From positions 1 to 50,985 of the forward strand of contig CADDZD010000011.1 in assembly GCA_902812385.1 (NCBI GenBank): DNA of 50,985 bases, written 5' to 3'. Positions within the stretch are counted from its first letter, which is position 1. Each line of letters opens with the position of its first letter. Below the pieces are notes generated by a model. It was not told where the DNA came from and did no database searches. It was given only the letters and a program-made list of their open reading frames with translations. This document shows positions 8,150-14,808 of the stretch, one piece after another. A program made the translations under genes and the position numbers. This DNA comes from Clostridia bacterium (lineage in GTDB: Bacteria > Bacillota > DSM-12270 > Thermacetogeniales > Thermacetogeniaceae).

Positions 8150-9466
8150 TTAAGCCTTGATCTCGAAGATGCCCGGCTTTGCCTCATCGGGATAGCCCCA
8201 GGCATCAAGCGCAGCCTTTAATTCGGGATGCTCTTTGGCCGCATCCCGCAGCTCGATGCCGTTCATGGTGGCGTCGATCGCCTGCCGCATCGCCCTTCCC
8301 CCGGCCTCGGGGCCCATCGGGTGGCCGTGAATGGCGCCCCCGGCCCCCAGAATGCAGTCGTTTCCCAGGTCTCTGACGATGGCGGGCACCACCGAGGGCA
8401 TCACCCCGCCGCCCGGCATGGGGAAAACGGGTTTGAAGTGCAGCCATTTGCTTAAGAGGTTATGCCCGATCTCCAGGTAGCGCTCCCTCAGGAACGGGAA
8501 TTTACCGAAGGGGCTCGGGTAAACCACGATGTCGGCTCCTGCCAGCCGGGCCAGCTTGCCCAGGATCAGGTGGGAGCTCATGCCGGAATAGGGGGATTCG
8601 TACATGGTCCCTGCAAAATCCAGGTGCGCCAGGATGGGCACGTTGATCTCCGGGTCCTCGGCCAGTGCCTGCAGCGCCGAAATGCCGACGGTCAGGTAGT
8701 TGAGCATGATGCCGTTTGCGCCGGCATCAATCGCCCGCCTGGCGTTGTCCCGCACCCGGTCGGCCCGGTCGGTAACGTTTACGGTGTAAAGCACCTTGTG
8801 CCCCGTCTCCTCGTAAATGCGCCGGGCCTCCTCCATGTAGAGCCTGACCCTGTCCACCATCGGGCAGAATACCGGATCGGCGATCAGTTCATCGTCCTTG
8901 ACGATGTCGACACCGCCCCGGACGGCACGGGAAAACAGCCTGGCGCCGACCTCCGGGGTGTAGCCGGTGCAGGGCTTGATCATGTTGTTCAACAGCGGCC
9001 GCTTTTCCACTCCCAGGATCTCCCGGACCCCCTTAGTTCCGAACTTGGGGCCCTTGAAGCCCTCCAGGAAGGGTGTGGGGAACTTGAGGTCCAGGAGCTT
9101 CAATTTCCCGGACATGGAGATGTTGCCGATAACCGTGCTCAAGAGCATGGGGATCTGGGGGCCGAAATTCACCGAGGGGTAGGCGAGCTGGAAGACGAAC
9201 TGCCTGGTCCCGGCTCCCGCAGGCACCTCGAACTCGTGCCCCGGCACCTCGTAAATGCCTACAACCTTTGCCACGTGTCTTTCGCGCACTTCCGGGGTCT
9301 CCTCGGGGACCGCAACCCAGGTTCCCGTCGTCTGCTCCACCGCGATAGCGCTGATTTTCGAGACGATATCGCTCCCGGCGCCTGTTTCCAGGTAATAGGT
9401 GGCGATCACGTAACTGTCTTCTTTTTCGATCTGTTCAGGAATGGCAAGCATGTCCAATGACGACAC
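8150..9466 (-). CDS. RuBisCO-like protein (form IV-type), first gene of the operon
   Basis: A 438-residue RuBisCO large-subunit homologue. The lysine of the K175 position (K164 in NNMIKPCTGY), the carbamylated lysine and metal acidic residues (K190, D192, E193 in VKDDE) and a loop-6-type lysine (K322 in PFGKF) are all present, as is the phosphate-binding PGGG near 351. The His-Arg pair of the carboxylase is His-Leu here (281-282) and the loop-6 consensus is altered (PSPFGK instead of GTVVGK), so carbon fixation is unlikely. Metal-dependent enolisation, decarboxylation or isomerisation of a phosphorylated sugar acid is more plausible. It starts at GTG 9466 behind AAGGAGGAG. Directly upstream lie an attenuator and a GlpP-like antiterminator gene. 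Confidence 0.9.
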   Translation of the reverse strand: MSSLDMLAIPEQIEKEDSYVIATYYLETGAGSDIVSKISAIAVEQTTGTWVAVPEETPEVRERHVAKVVGIYEVPGHEFEVPAGAGTRQFVFQLAYPSVNFGPQIPMLLSTVIGNISMSGKLKLLDLKFPTPFLEGFKGPKFGTKGVREILGVEKRPLLNNMIKPCTGYTPEVGARLFSRAVRGGVDIVKDDELIADPVFCPMVDRVRLYMEEARRIYEETGHKVLYTVNVTDRADRVRDNARRAIDAGANGIMLNYLTVGISALQALAEDPEINVPILAHLDFAGTMYESPYSGMSSHLILGKLARLAGADIVVYPSPFGKFPFLRERYLEIGHNLLSKWLHFKPVFPMPGGGVMPSVVPAIVRDLGNDCILGAGGAIHGHPMGPEAGGRAMRQAIDATMNGIELRDAAKEHPELKAALDAWGYPDEAKPGIFEIKA

Positions 9467-9581
9467 TAAATCTCCTCCTTGTCCGTGGCCGTTTTAATCG
9501 CAACATTTAGAAGTTTCTCCCGAAATGCCTCATCTTATCAGACCCTCATGGATCCATCACCTCGATCACGCCGGTGTAAAC

Positions 9582-9648
9582 AAAAAATCCCACCCCTCGT
9601 AACCTGACGGTTACTCCAGGAGTGGGACTTACTCTCGTCTCTAGTCCC
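9582..9648 (-). promoter_or_regulatory. Transcription attenuator with overlapping antiterminator hairpin
   Basis: On the minus strand, after glpP, the transcript can form a terminator. Arms at 9622-9627 (TCCCAC in RNA sense) and 9609-9614 pair with 9588-9593 and 9599-9604 respectively, followed by a run of six T (9582-9587). A competing hairpin pairs GGGACT (RNA sense, 9643-9648) with AGTCCC (9624-9629) and takes four bases (9624-9627) from the terminator's 5' arm. This is a classic terminator/antiterminator switch, about 120 bp upstream of the RuBisCO-like gene. Confidence 0.72.
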
Positions 9649-9700
9649 GGCTTAATATGCCTTTCAGTTTACCTCTTCGATATGAAATTGAAAACTCCTT

Positions 9701-10285
9701 CTAAAAATTTTCGACGTTCCACAATTTTTCCGCGCTGGTGTCCACGGCAACCGCTCCGGCCTTGAGAACCAGCCGGAGGTCCTGGATGCCTTTGATCAGT
9801 CCTGCCGCGATAATCGGCTGTTGAAAGTGCTCCCTGAGCTCGTCCATCACCCGGAGCACGGCCAGCCCCGGCAGGACCTCGATGAAGTGGGGTTTCGACT
9901 GTTTCAAAACACTGATCCCGGTGGCGATGGAAGGGGAATCGTGGGCGAACAGCCTCTGCACCGTGAGCAGTCCTTCCTTGCGCGCCGCGGTGATCAGCTG
10001 GCTGCCCGGCGTGACTATCCCGGTCACCCGGGCCTTATCTCTCAAGAACCTGACGGCGGTGTGATCCCTGCCCAGCCCGGCTATGAGATCCACGTGGACC
10101 AGCACCAGCTTGTTGTGTTTTTCCAGTTCCCGGCCGATCTCTTCGACGTTGAAAATATCTCCAGAAGAGATCAGAACCACCCGCGCCCTGCAGGAAATCG
10201 CTGCGGGTAGCTGATCCTCCCGTCGCAGGGAGGCGATAACTGGATAGGCTTTGATCGCCTGCATAAATTCTTCTAACCGGGGCAT
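9701..10285 (-). CDS. GlpP-family antiterminator (glycerol-3-phosphate-responsive antiterminator homologue)
   Basis: A 194-residue protein of the GlpP family (PF04309), a small TIM-barrel RNA-binding antiterminator. It has the usual length and the blocks VHVDLIAGLGRD (near 74), GIVTPGSQL and EVLPGLAVLRVM, and ends with a phosphate-site-like GLIKGIQDL and VDTSAEKLW. In Bacillus subtilis GlpP with glycerol-3-phosphate stabilises glpD mRNA and prevents termination in its leader. Here no glp gene is adjacent; instead a terminator/antiterminator and the RuBisCO-like operon follow on the same strand. It therefore probably controls that operon and senses its sugar phosphate (inference). Confidence 0.88.
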   Translation of the reverse strand: MPRLEEFMQAIKAYPVIASLRREDQLPAAISCRARVVLISSGDIFNVEEIGRELEKHNKLVLVHVDLIAGLGRDHTAVRFLRDKARVTGIVTPGSQLITAARKEGLLTVQRLFAHDSPSIATGISVLKQSKPHFIEVLPGLAVLRVMDELREHFQQPIIAAGLIKGIQDLRLVLKAGAVAVDTSAEKLWNVENF

Positions 10286-10337
10286 CTCAAGTTTTCCCCT
10301 TTACCACAAGATTAAAGATCAACCACCTGCAACAGGA

Positions 10338-10580
10338 TCAGAGGGCTTCAGTCTGCGGCGGCTTGAGGCTTTCCGCCGGGAAAAGGTTTTTTGATCTGAT
10401 TATAAATACAACAAACAGCACCGCCGCCAGAGCGTCAAAGACCTACTTCTCTTTGGAGAACCCGAAGCTGCCCAACCTGCCCGCAACCTGCCGGTATTCG
10501 CGGATGCAGAAGGCATAGGGCCTGATCTTGTCAAGGTCGGGATTCCCGTTGGAAGACCTGAGTTTTTTGATCCCGTTCAC
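10338..10580 (-). pseudogene. Small reading frame interrupted by an in-frame amber codon
   Basis: From GTG 10580 a frame reads 45 codons (NGIKKLRSSNGNPDLDK, then IREYRQVAGRLGSFGFSKEK) to TAG at 10443-10445. It then continues in the same frame for 34 codons through a hydrophobic segment (FDALAAVLFVVFIIRSKN) to TGA at 10338. A single-codon change would make one ~80-residue protein with a C-terminal membrane helix. I do not recognise the family. It lies 9 bp after sspH. It could be a 45-aa gene, a decayed gene or chance. Confidence 0.35.
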
Positions 10581-10589
10581 ACTGCGCCT

Positions 10590-10775
10590 TTATTGAGCCT
10601 CCGGGCTATTCTCAACCAGTTCACTCACCGGGACCCGGGCCCGCCTCCGGGTGTCGAGGTAGCGAACCTCCGCAGTGCTGCCCTCAATATTTTCGATCCA
10701 AACAGGCGCGCCCTTATGGTGTACATCAATCACTCCCAGTGAGTTAAAGATCTCTATCGCCCTTTCCGTATCCAA
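10590..10775 (-). CDS. sspH: Small acid-soluble spore protein, SspH family
   Basis: A 61-residue protein that fits the SspH family: a start of the form (M)DTERAIEIFNS, then GAPVWIENIEG and a closing RVPVSELVE. SspH-type proteins sit in the spore core with DNA and are made in the forespore late in sporulation. A longer frame extends to 10895, but the family's length (~59 aa) and an RBS-like AAAGGGCGG just before the TTG at 10773-10775 favour the short form. Its presence supports a spore-former. Confidence 0.75.
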   Translation of the reverse strand: MDTERAIEIFNSLGVIDVHHKGAPVWIENIEGSTAEVRYLDTRRRARVPVSELVENSPEAQ

Positions 10776-11012
10776 CCAGATCACCGCCCTTTTTTCGTTA
10801 GCATTCCTCACTCCTGCGAATGTTATAAATGCTGAACTGCTACTGCAGCGGTCATTTAAATCAACTACCTCTTTTTTTCTCAAGGGTCCGGGCAATCACC
10901 GATTGCACAGCCGGCCTGCATCAGGTCATCTCCACCGTTACTTCCGCTACCTTTGGTGCTTTACCAAGCTGTCATATAATATGGTTAGTTAAAAACCTTA
11001 GGAGATATTGAG

Positions 11013-11192
11013 ATGACACTTGACGAATTAATAAATCTTGCCCAATAGCACGGAATATACTTGGGCAAAAATCCCAAAAGAACATTAAGATATTATGTTT
11101 CAAAGGGGTTAATGAGTCCTCCTCAAATAGAATATGAAGGTAAAACCAAAAAGGCGGTTTACTCTTTAGAGAACCTGGTAAAATATGAATAA
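11013..11192 (+). pseudogene. MerR-like HTH gene broken by TAG at codon 12
   Basis: From ATG 11013 (TAGGAG upstream) the frame reads MTLDELINLAQ, then TAG (11046-11048), then GIYLGKNPKRTLRYYVSKGLM and a further segment to TAA at 11190-11192, 59 codons in all. The RTLRYYVSKGLMSPP segment looks like a MerR-type helix-turn-helix. CAG to TAG would be a one-base change. The end overlaps the YgiT-type gene by 8 bp, so it was the first gene of a small operon. Functional readthrough is unlikely, because TAG ends other clear genes here. Confidence 0.6.
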
Positions 11193-11433
11193 ACGATTTT
11201 GTCGCTGCGGCCAGCCGATGTTAAAGGTCAAAAAGACCGTAGATCGAAATATAAATAATCAAGTGATAACCATTTATAATGTACCTGCCCTATACTGTGA
11301 ACAGTGCAAACAAACTCTTTTTAGTGCACGTACAGTTAAAAAAATGGACGAACTACTTCGTAAATTTCCCGGCAAGAAAGTGTTTGAATACCCTAACTTT
11401 CCGTCCCCCAGCGATGACGCAATTAATATTTGA
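11185..11433 (+). CDS. YgiT-type zinc-finger protein
   Basis: An 82-residue protein with an N-terminal zinc finger: CRCG near residue 6 and CEQC near residue 39, in the CxCG...M...CxxC layout of the YgiT/MqsA N-terminal domain. It lacks the C-terminal HTH of MqsA, which may have been supplied by the upstream HTH gene. The region is clearly more AT-rich than its neighbours, suggesting acquisition. MqsA is the antitoxin of MqsR; no MqsR-like toxin is visible, so the toxin-antitoxin role is uncertain. Confidence 0.75.
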   Translation: MNKRFCRCGQPMLKVKKTVDRNINNQVITIYNVPALYCEQCKQTLFSARTVKKMDELLRKFPGKKVFEYPNFPSPSDDAINI

Positions 11434-11536
11434 AAAATTAGGTATCGACGATTTATCAGATGATCTTGAGCAACCGGTAAATAAATGGGACATTATCCTT
11501 TTATCAGAGCGTTTACAATCATTGATAAGTGCCTGA
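11414..11536 (+). CDS. Small protein of the YgiT module, unknown function
   Basis: A 40-residue frame from ATG 11414, overlapping the YgiT-type gene by 20 bp (MTQLIFEKLGIDDLSDDLEQ, then NKWDIILLSERLQSLISA). The overlap and shared AT-rich composition suggest a coupled third gene of the module. I do not recognise the family; it might be a small partner of the zinc-finger protein. Confidence 0.45.
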   Translation: MTQLIFEKLGIDDLSDDLEQPVNKWDIILLSERLQSLISA

Positions 11537-11591
11537 ACCGCCCTTCCCTTAGAGCCAAATTGCTCATTAATTACCTCATGGCAACAAGGGA

Positions 11592-11942
11592 TTACTGCGG
11601 CAGATCGGCCAGGCACCCATCCACCAGATTTTCCACCTCATCCTTCGCAGGGCCGAACACCACGACATTCAGGCTGAGAGAGGGTTTTAAAAAAACGGAG
11701 CCGCTCCAGTCGTTTGAGGCCCGGGTGACCACCTTCCCCGGCTTCGTGCAGCTGAAAGCGGCGTAAGGCTCCCCTTCCGTAACAAAGGCCTTGATGTGGC
11801 CTGGCACTACCCCTTTGATGCTCAGCCCCTCCGCCAGGCGCAACAGCAGCCTGGAAACGATCCCCTCCAGTTCCCCGGCGCTCAAGGGGCGAGGCGGCCT
11901 CAGTTCAACCCTTCTGGAAACCGCCGTCTCATGCATATGCAT
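11592..11942 (-). CDS. CobW-associated small protein, unknown function
   Basis: A 116-residue protein starting MHMHETAVSRR, overlapping the end of the CobW-like GTPase gene by 14 bp and last in that operon. It has a basic N-terminus, a helical stretch (LEGIVSRLLLRLAEGLSIKG) and a beta-rich second half (AFVTEGEPYAAFSCT, LNVVVFGPAKDEVENLVDG). It may be a split-off equivalent of the CobW C-terminal domain, or a partner carrying metal to the corrinoid system; neither is proven. Histidines at positions 2 and 4 and one cysteine are the only obvious candidate metal ligands. Confidence 0.6.
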   Translation of the reverse strand: MHMHETAVSRRVELRPPRPLSAGELEGIVSRLLLRLAEGLSIKGVVPGHIKAFVTEGEPYAAFSCTKPGKVVTRASNDWSGSVFLKPSLSLNVVVFGPAKDEVENLVDGCLADLPQ

Positions 11943-12531
11943 GCTGCAACAACCTCCTCAGGACCGGTTCCTCGATGCCTTTGATTAGGGAAGCGGGCAG
12001 CACCTCCGCCCGAGGGTTGATCTCTTTTGCCTTCGCCATGAGGCTCTGCAGGGCACTTTCACTTGCTTCGTCGATCTTGCCGGCAATAACCAGATCCGCC
12101 TCCGCTATCTGGGCAAAGATCAGTTCCGGCATGATCTCCGAAAGCTCCTCCCAGCGGCCGGTATCGGCGATAACCAAGGTGAATATATTGTCAATCCCTT
12201 TCCCGTACTTCCTGAGAGTATTCAGGATCGTGCTTGGTCTGGCAATCCCGGTGGCTTCGATGATCAGCCAGTCGGGGTTAAACCGTTCCGCGATCTGGTT
12301 CACCGCAAGGGTCAGTTCACCCGTCAGTTGACAACATATGCAGCCCCCGTAGATCTCTCGGACCTGGAAGCCCTCCCGGGCAAGAAACCGGTCGTCGATC
12401 CCCACTTCCCCGGCCTCATTCTCGATGATGACCACTCTCTGTTCCTTCTGCACGACCAGGTACCCGGCAAGATGCCTGATGAACGTGGTCTTTCCGGAGC
12501 CCAGGAAACCGCTCACCAAAATTACCCTCAT
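11929..12531 (-). CDS. CobW/HypB-type metallochaperone GTPase
   Basis: A 200-residue G3E-family GTPase. It has Walker A GFLGSGKTT at residues 7-15, the metal-binding GGCICC motif near residue 65, a Walker B-like LIIEATGIA near residue 90 and ends after the GTPase domain. It lacks the CobW C-terminal domain, which may be replaced by the next gene. The start is ATG 12531; a TTG at 12549 is also open. It lies 4 bp after the DUF1638 gene in a corrinoid-protein operon, so delivery of cobalt/zinc or reactivation of the methyltransferase corrinoid is a reasonable guess (inference). Confidence 0.85.
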   Translation of the reverse strand: MRVILVSGFLGSGKTTFIRHLAGYLVVQKEQRVVIIENEAGEVGIDDRFLAREGFQVREIYGGCICCQLTGELTLAVNQIAERFNPDWLIIEATGIARPSTILNTLRKYGKGIDNIFTLVIADTGRWEELSEIMPELIFAQIAEADLVIAGKIDEASESALQSLMAKAKEINPRAEVLPASLIKGIEEPVLRRLLQHAYA

Positions 12532-12535
12532 CCTT

Positions 12536-13246
12536 TCATCCCTTTCCAAAGCCGAACAGCGAAAGGTTGGAGATAGAATCCTTCATATCTATGCGGAAAT
12601 AATCCATGGCAAGCTCCTCTCCGGGCTCCAGAACCACAAAGTTTTCATCCCAGGGTCCGGTCAGCAGCTGTTTCAGCAAACCGATAGAACCCTTCACCAC
12701 CTGGTGCTTCAGCCCCATCATTGCGGCGATTTCATAAGACTTCGCCAGGCAGGCGTCGTCAAGCGGGTATGCTCCCGTGTCGATCAGGACCAGGCGCTGG
12801 TAGTGCTCCAGCATCATTTTTAAAACCCGCTCCGCCCGCTCCCTGCCGTAGCGTTCCACGCAGCGTTCAAATTCCCTGATTATGTTGTTTTCGTTAACGA
12901 TCCATCCTCTGGTCAGGAAGTAGCTGACCATTTCCCGGGAAAGGGCTTCCCTCTTTTCGTAGGACCCCAACAGGAGGGAGATGCAGTCGTCAACCCTGGG
13001 CACGATCAGCCTCGCCCCGGAAGAGTGCAGGCCCAGCAGCGAGTTGCCGCAGTACCCGTAGCAGAGGATGATGTTTTCCACATTGGTGATCCTGCTCACC
13101 GTTTCCTGCAATTTCATGCGCAGGGCATCCGGGTGGTTGTGGAGCCCCGATTCCACCCAGAGGACCGGGTACTTAACCCCGGTCTCGGCAATCGCCATGT
13201 TTACCTCGTCGCTTATCGTCTGGCATGCTATGACAATTGTGCTCAT
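12536..13246 (-). CDS. DUF1638 protein
   Basis: About 236 residues. I recognise the DUF1638 layout: an opening MSTIVIACQTI, the block ILCYGYCGNSLLGLHSSGA with a cysteine pair, VPRVDDCISLLLGS, then LIDTGAYPLD. DUF1638 proteins are common beside corrinoid methyltransferase genes in methanogens and acetogens; function unknown. The start is ATG 13246 with GAGGTG upstream, 11 bp after the end of the corrinoid gene; an ATG at 13261 is also in frame. Confidence 0.8.
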   Translation of the reverse strand: MSTIVIACQTISDEVNMAIAETGVKYPVLWVESGLHNHPDALRMKLQETVSRITNVENIILCYGYCGNSLLGLHSSGARLIVPRVDDCISLLLGSYEKREALSREMVSYFLTRGWIVNENNIIREFERCVERYGRERAERVLKMMLEHYQRLVLIDTGAYPLDDACLAKSYEIAAMMGLKHQVVKGSIGLLKQLLTGPWDENFVVLEPGEELAMDYFRIDMKDSISNLSLFGFGKG

Positions 13247-13257
13247 TAATACACACC

Positions 13258-13953
13258 TCATTTAGCCGTTCTGCTGCCGGCAGCGCACCTGCCGTTGCCG
13301 CGTTCCTTAAGCAGTCTGATACAGAGTTCGGCGCCATCTGTGCAGTTTTTTGCCCAGTAGTCCGCGCCGGTATAAATGCAAACAACCTCGTTCACCAGGC
13401 CGCCGATGACGATCGTCGGTCGCCGTTTCCCTAAACTTTTCTTAACCAGGCAAACCGTCTTTTTCATGGAATCGTATGCATCGGAGATCAGGCCGGACAG
13501 GCAGAGAATGGGGGCGCCGGTTTGGCGGAGCTTCTCCAGGAATACCCTCGGAGGCACATTGACACCGACATCAAGCACCTCCAGCCCGTAATGGCGCATC
13601 GTCACAATCGTAATGTTTTTTCCTATATCATGGATGTCCTTTTCCACGGTGCCGAACACCACCTGAGGCCGGCCGCCGTGGCTTGAGGTTTCACCGGCAG
13701 GCCCAAGCACCACCTGCTGGGCGTGCTTGTAGATATCGGCGGCCATTACCACATCGGCCAGGAAGTACTCCCCCCTGTTATACCTTTCCAGCACAATCTC
13801 CACTCCGGTCCTTACCTCCTCCAGCAGCACAAAGGGGTCGATCCCCTTTGCCAGGCCATTCCGGACCAGGGAAATGGCCTTTTCCTCCTGGATGCCTGCA
13901 ACAGCAGAAACTATGAGCTTGCGCACCGCCTGCATCGCCCGATCACTTCCCAT
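13258..13953 (-). CDS. Corrinoid (B12-binding) methyltransferase protein, second copy
   Basis: A 231-residue corrinoid protein of the MtaC/MttC type: an N-terminal helical cap (residues ~5-85), then a Rossmann B12-binding domain with the cobalt-ligand motif DIHDIGKN near residue 108 and GGLVN near 200. It carries the methyl group on cobalt between two methyltransferases. It follows the GntR gene by 1 bp and is followed by DUF1638 and CobW-like genes. No methyltransferase is in this operon, so it may share those of the operon at 14809-17513. Confidence 0.87.
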   Translation of the reverse strand: MGSDRAMQAVRKLIVSAVAGIQEEKAISLVRNGLAKGIDPFVLLEEVRTGVEIVLERYNRGEYFLADVVMAADIYKHAQQVVLGPAGETSSHGGRPQVVFGTVEKDIHDIGKNITIVTMRHYGLEVLDVGVNVPPRVFLEKLRQTGAPILCLSGLISDAYDSMKKTVCLVKKSLGKRRPTIVIGGLVNEVVCIYTGADYWAKNCTDGAELCIRLLKERGNGRCAAGSRTAK

Positions 13954-13954
13954 T

Positions 13955-14674
13955 TCATGGTTGTGAAACAGCCTTTAAAGTAAAACGGTCGCCGCGGCAG
14001 ATCATCTTTGACCATCCAATCGGCCGGTTCTTTGCGGCATAGATGATCTGTTCAATGCACAGGGCGGGAAGCCCTGCCCTGGCCTCCAGCAGTTCTGCTT
14101 CCTCCTTCGACAGGATACACGGAGAAACCTCTAAAACATTTTTTACCGACACCAGTTCGGTGTGCCGGGCTACCAGGTCCGGAAAGGCGGCGTAGGCGAT
14201 CTCTTTCTCCAGCAGGGGAGTTCCTTTAACATAGGGCAGAAACCGGGAATCAACGGCAACCGGCCCCTTTTCATCCGACAGGATGCGCCTGATCTTCAGC
14301 ACCTTGTTCCCTTCTTTTACGCCCAATTTGTGAGCAATCTTTGCATCCGCCGGGATTATTTCCAGTTCGCTGAGCTGGACCCTGAATCCCTTGTTTTTCC
14401 CAAAGATTTTATTTTCGGAAAACTCCAGCAAAAGTGTATCCATGCGCGGGGAGGCGACGAAGCTGCCCTTGCCCTGAATTGATTCGATATAGCCGTCTTT
14501 CGCCAGCAATTCCAGCCCGTGGCGCACGGTCATGTGGCTGACCCCGTACTGCCTGGCAAGCTGGGCTGTTGAGGGGATCATGTCCCCGGGCTTCAGTTCG
14601 CCCCGGTCGATCTTGTTTTTTATATCTTCCGCCACCCGGTAGTAGGCGGGGAGAAAAGAGGAACGTGCCCTCAT
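13955..14674 (-). CDS. GntR-family regulator with UbiC-type effector domain (HutC subfamily)
   Basis: A 239-residue regulator: an N-terminal winged HTH (residues 8-75, with STAQLARQYGVSHMTVRHGLE) and a C-terminal UTRA/UbiC transcription-regulator domain (residues ~95-235) that binds a small effector. It is the first gene of the operon with the second corrinoid protein, DUF1638 and the CobW-like GTPase. It probably senses the methylated substrate or a derivative and controls both methyltransferase operons (inference). Confidence 0.87.
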   Translation of the reverse strand: MRARSSFLPAYYRVAEDIKNKIDRGELKPGDMIPSTAQLARQYGVSHMTVRHGLELLAKDGYIESIQGKGSFVASPRMDTLLLEFSENKIFGKNKGFRVQLSELEIIPADAKIAHKLGVKEGNKVLKIRRILSDEKGPVAVDSRFLPYVKGTPLLEKEIAYAAFPDLVARHTELVSVKNVLEVSPCILSKEEAELLEARAGLPALCIEQIIYAAKNRPIGWSKMICRGDRFTLKAVSQP

Positions 14675-14697
14675 AGAAACTTTACACCCCTATGGCG

Positions 14698-14736
14698 CCG
14701 GGTACCCGCCTTCGGGGGGAGGGGGCGGGCACCCGG
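14698..14736. terminator. Strong GC-rich hairpin between two methyltransferase operons
   Basis: CCGGGTACCCGCC (14698-14710) and GGGCGGGCACCCGG (14723-14736) form a ~13-bp stem with one mismatch between the end of the methyltransferase gene and the start of the GntR gene. There is no clean T run, so it may limit readthrough or act as a processing or regulatory structure rather than a full terminator. Confidence 0.5.
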
Positions 14737-14808
14737 TCTTATAAGAACATTAAAGTCCCTTTTCAATAATTCACGACATACCTGGCAATTCCCTGCCGGG
14801 CAGAGGAT

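Noticed and set aside
8150-9466. Genuine CO2-fixing RuBisCO
   Set aside because: The His-Arg pair is His-Leu and the loop-6 and adjoining substrate-binding segments differ from carboxylases, although the lysines and metal ligands are kept.
9582-9648. T-box riboswitch
   Set aside because: The sequence lacks the TGGNACCGCG antiterminator element and a specifier loop; a GlpP-type attenuator fits the upstream gene better.
10338-11192. Pyrrolysine (TAG) decoding as explanation of two amber-interrupted frames
   Set aside because: Clear genes nearby (cold-shock protein, UPF0261, livH) end in TAG, no pylT/pylS is visible, and neither frame is a methylamine methyltransferase.
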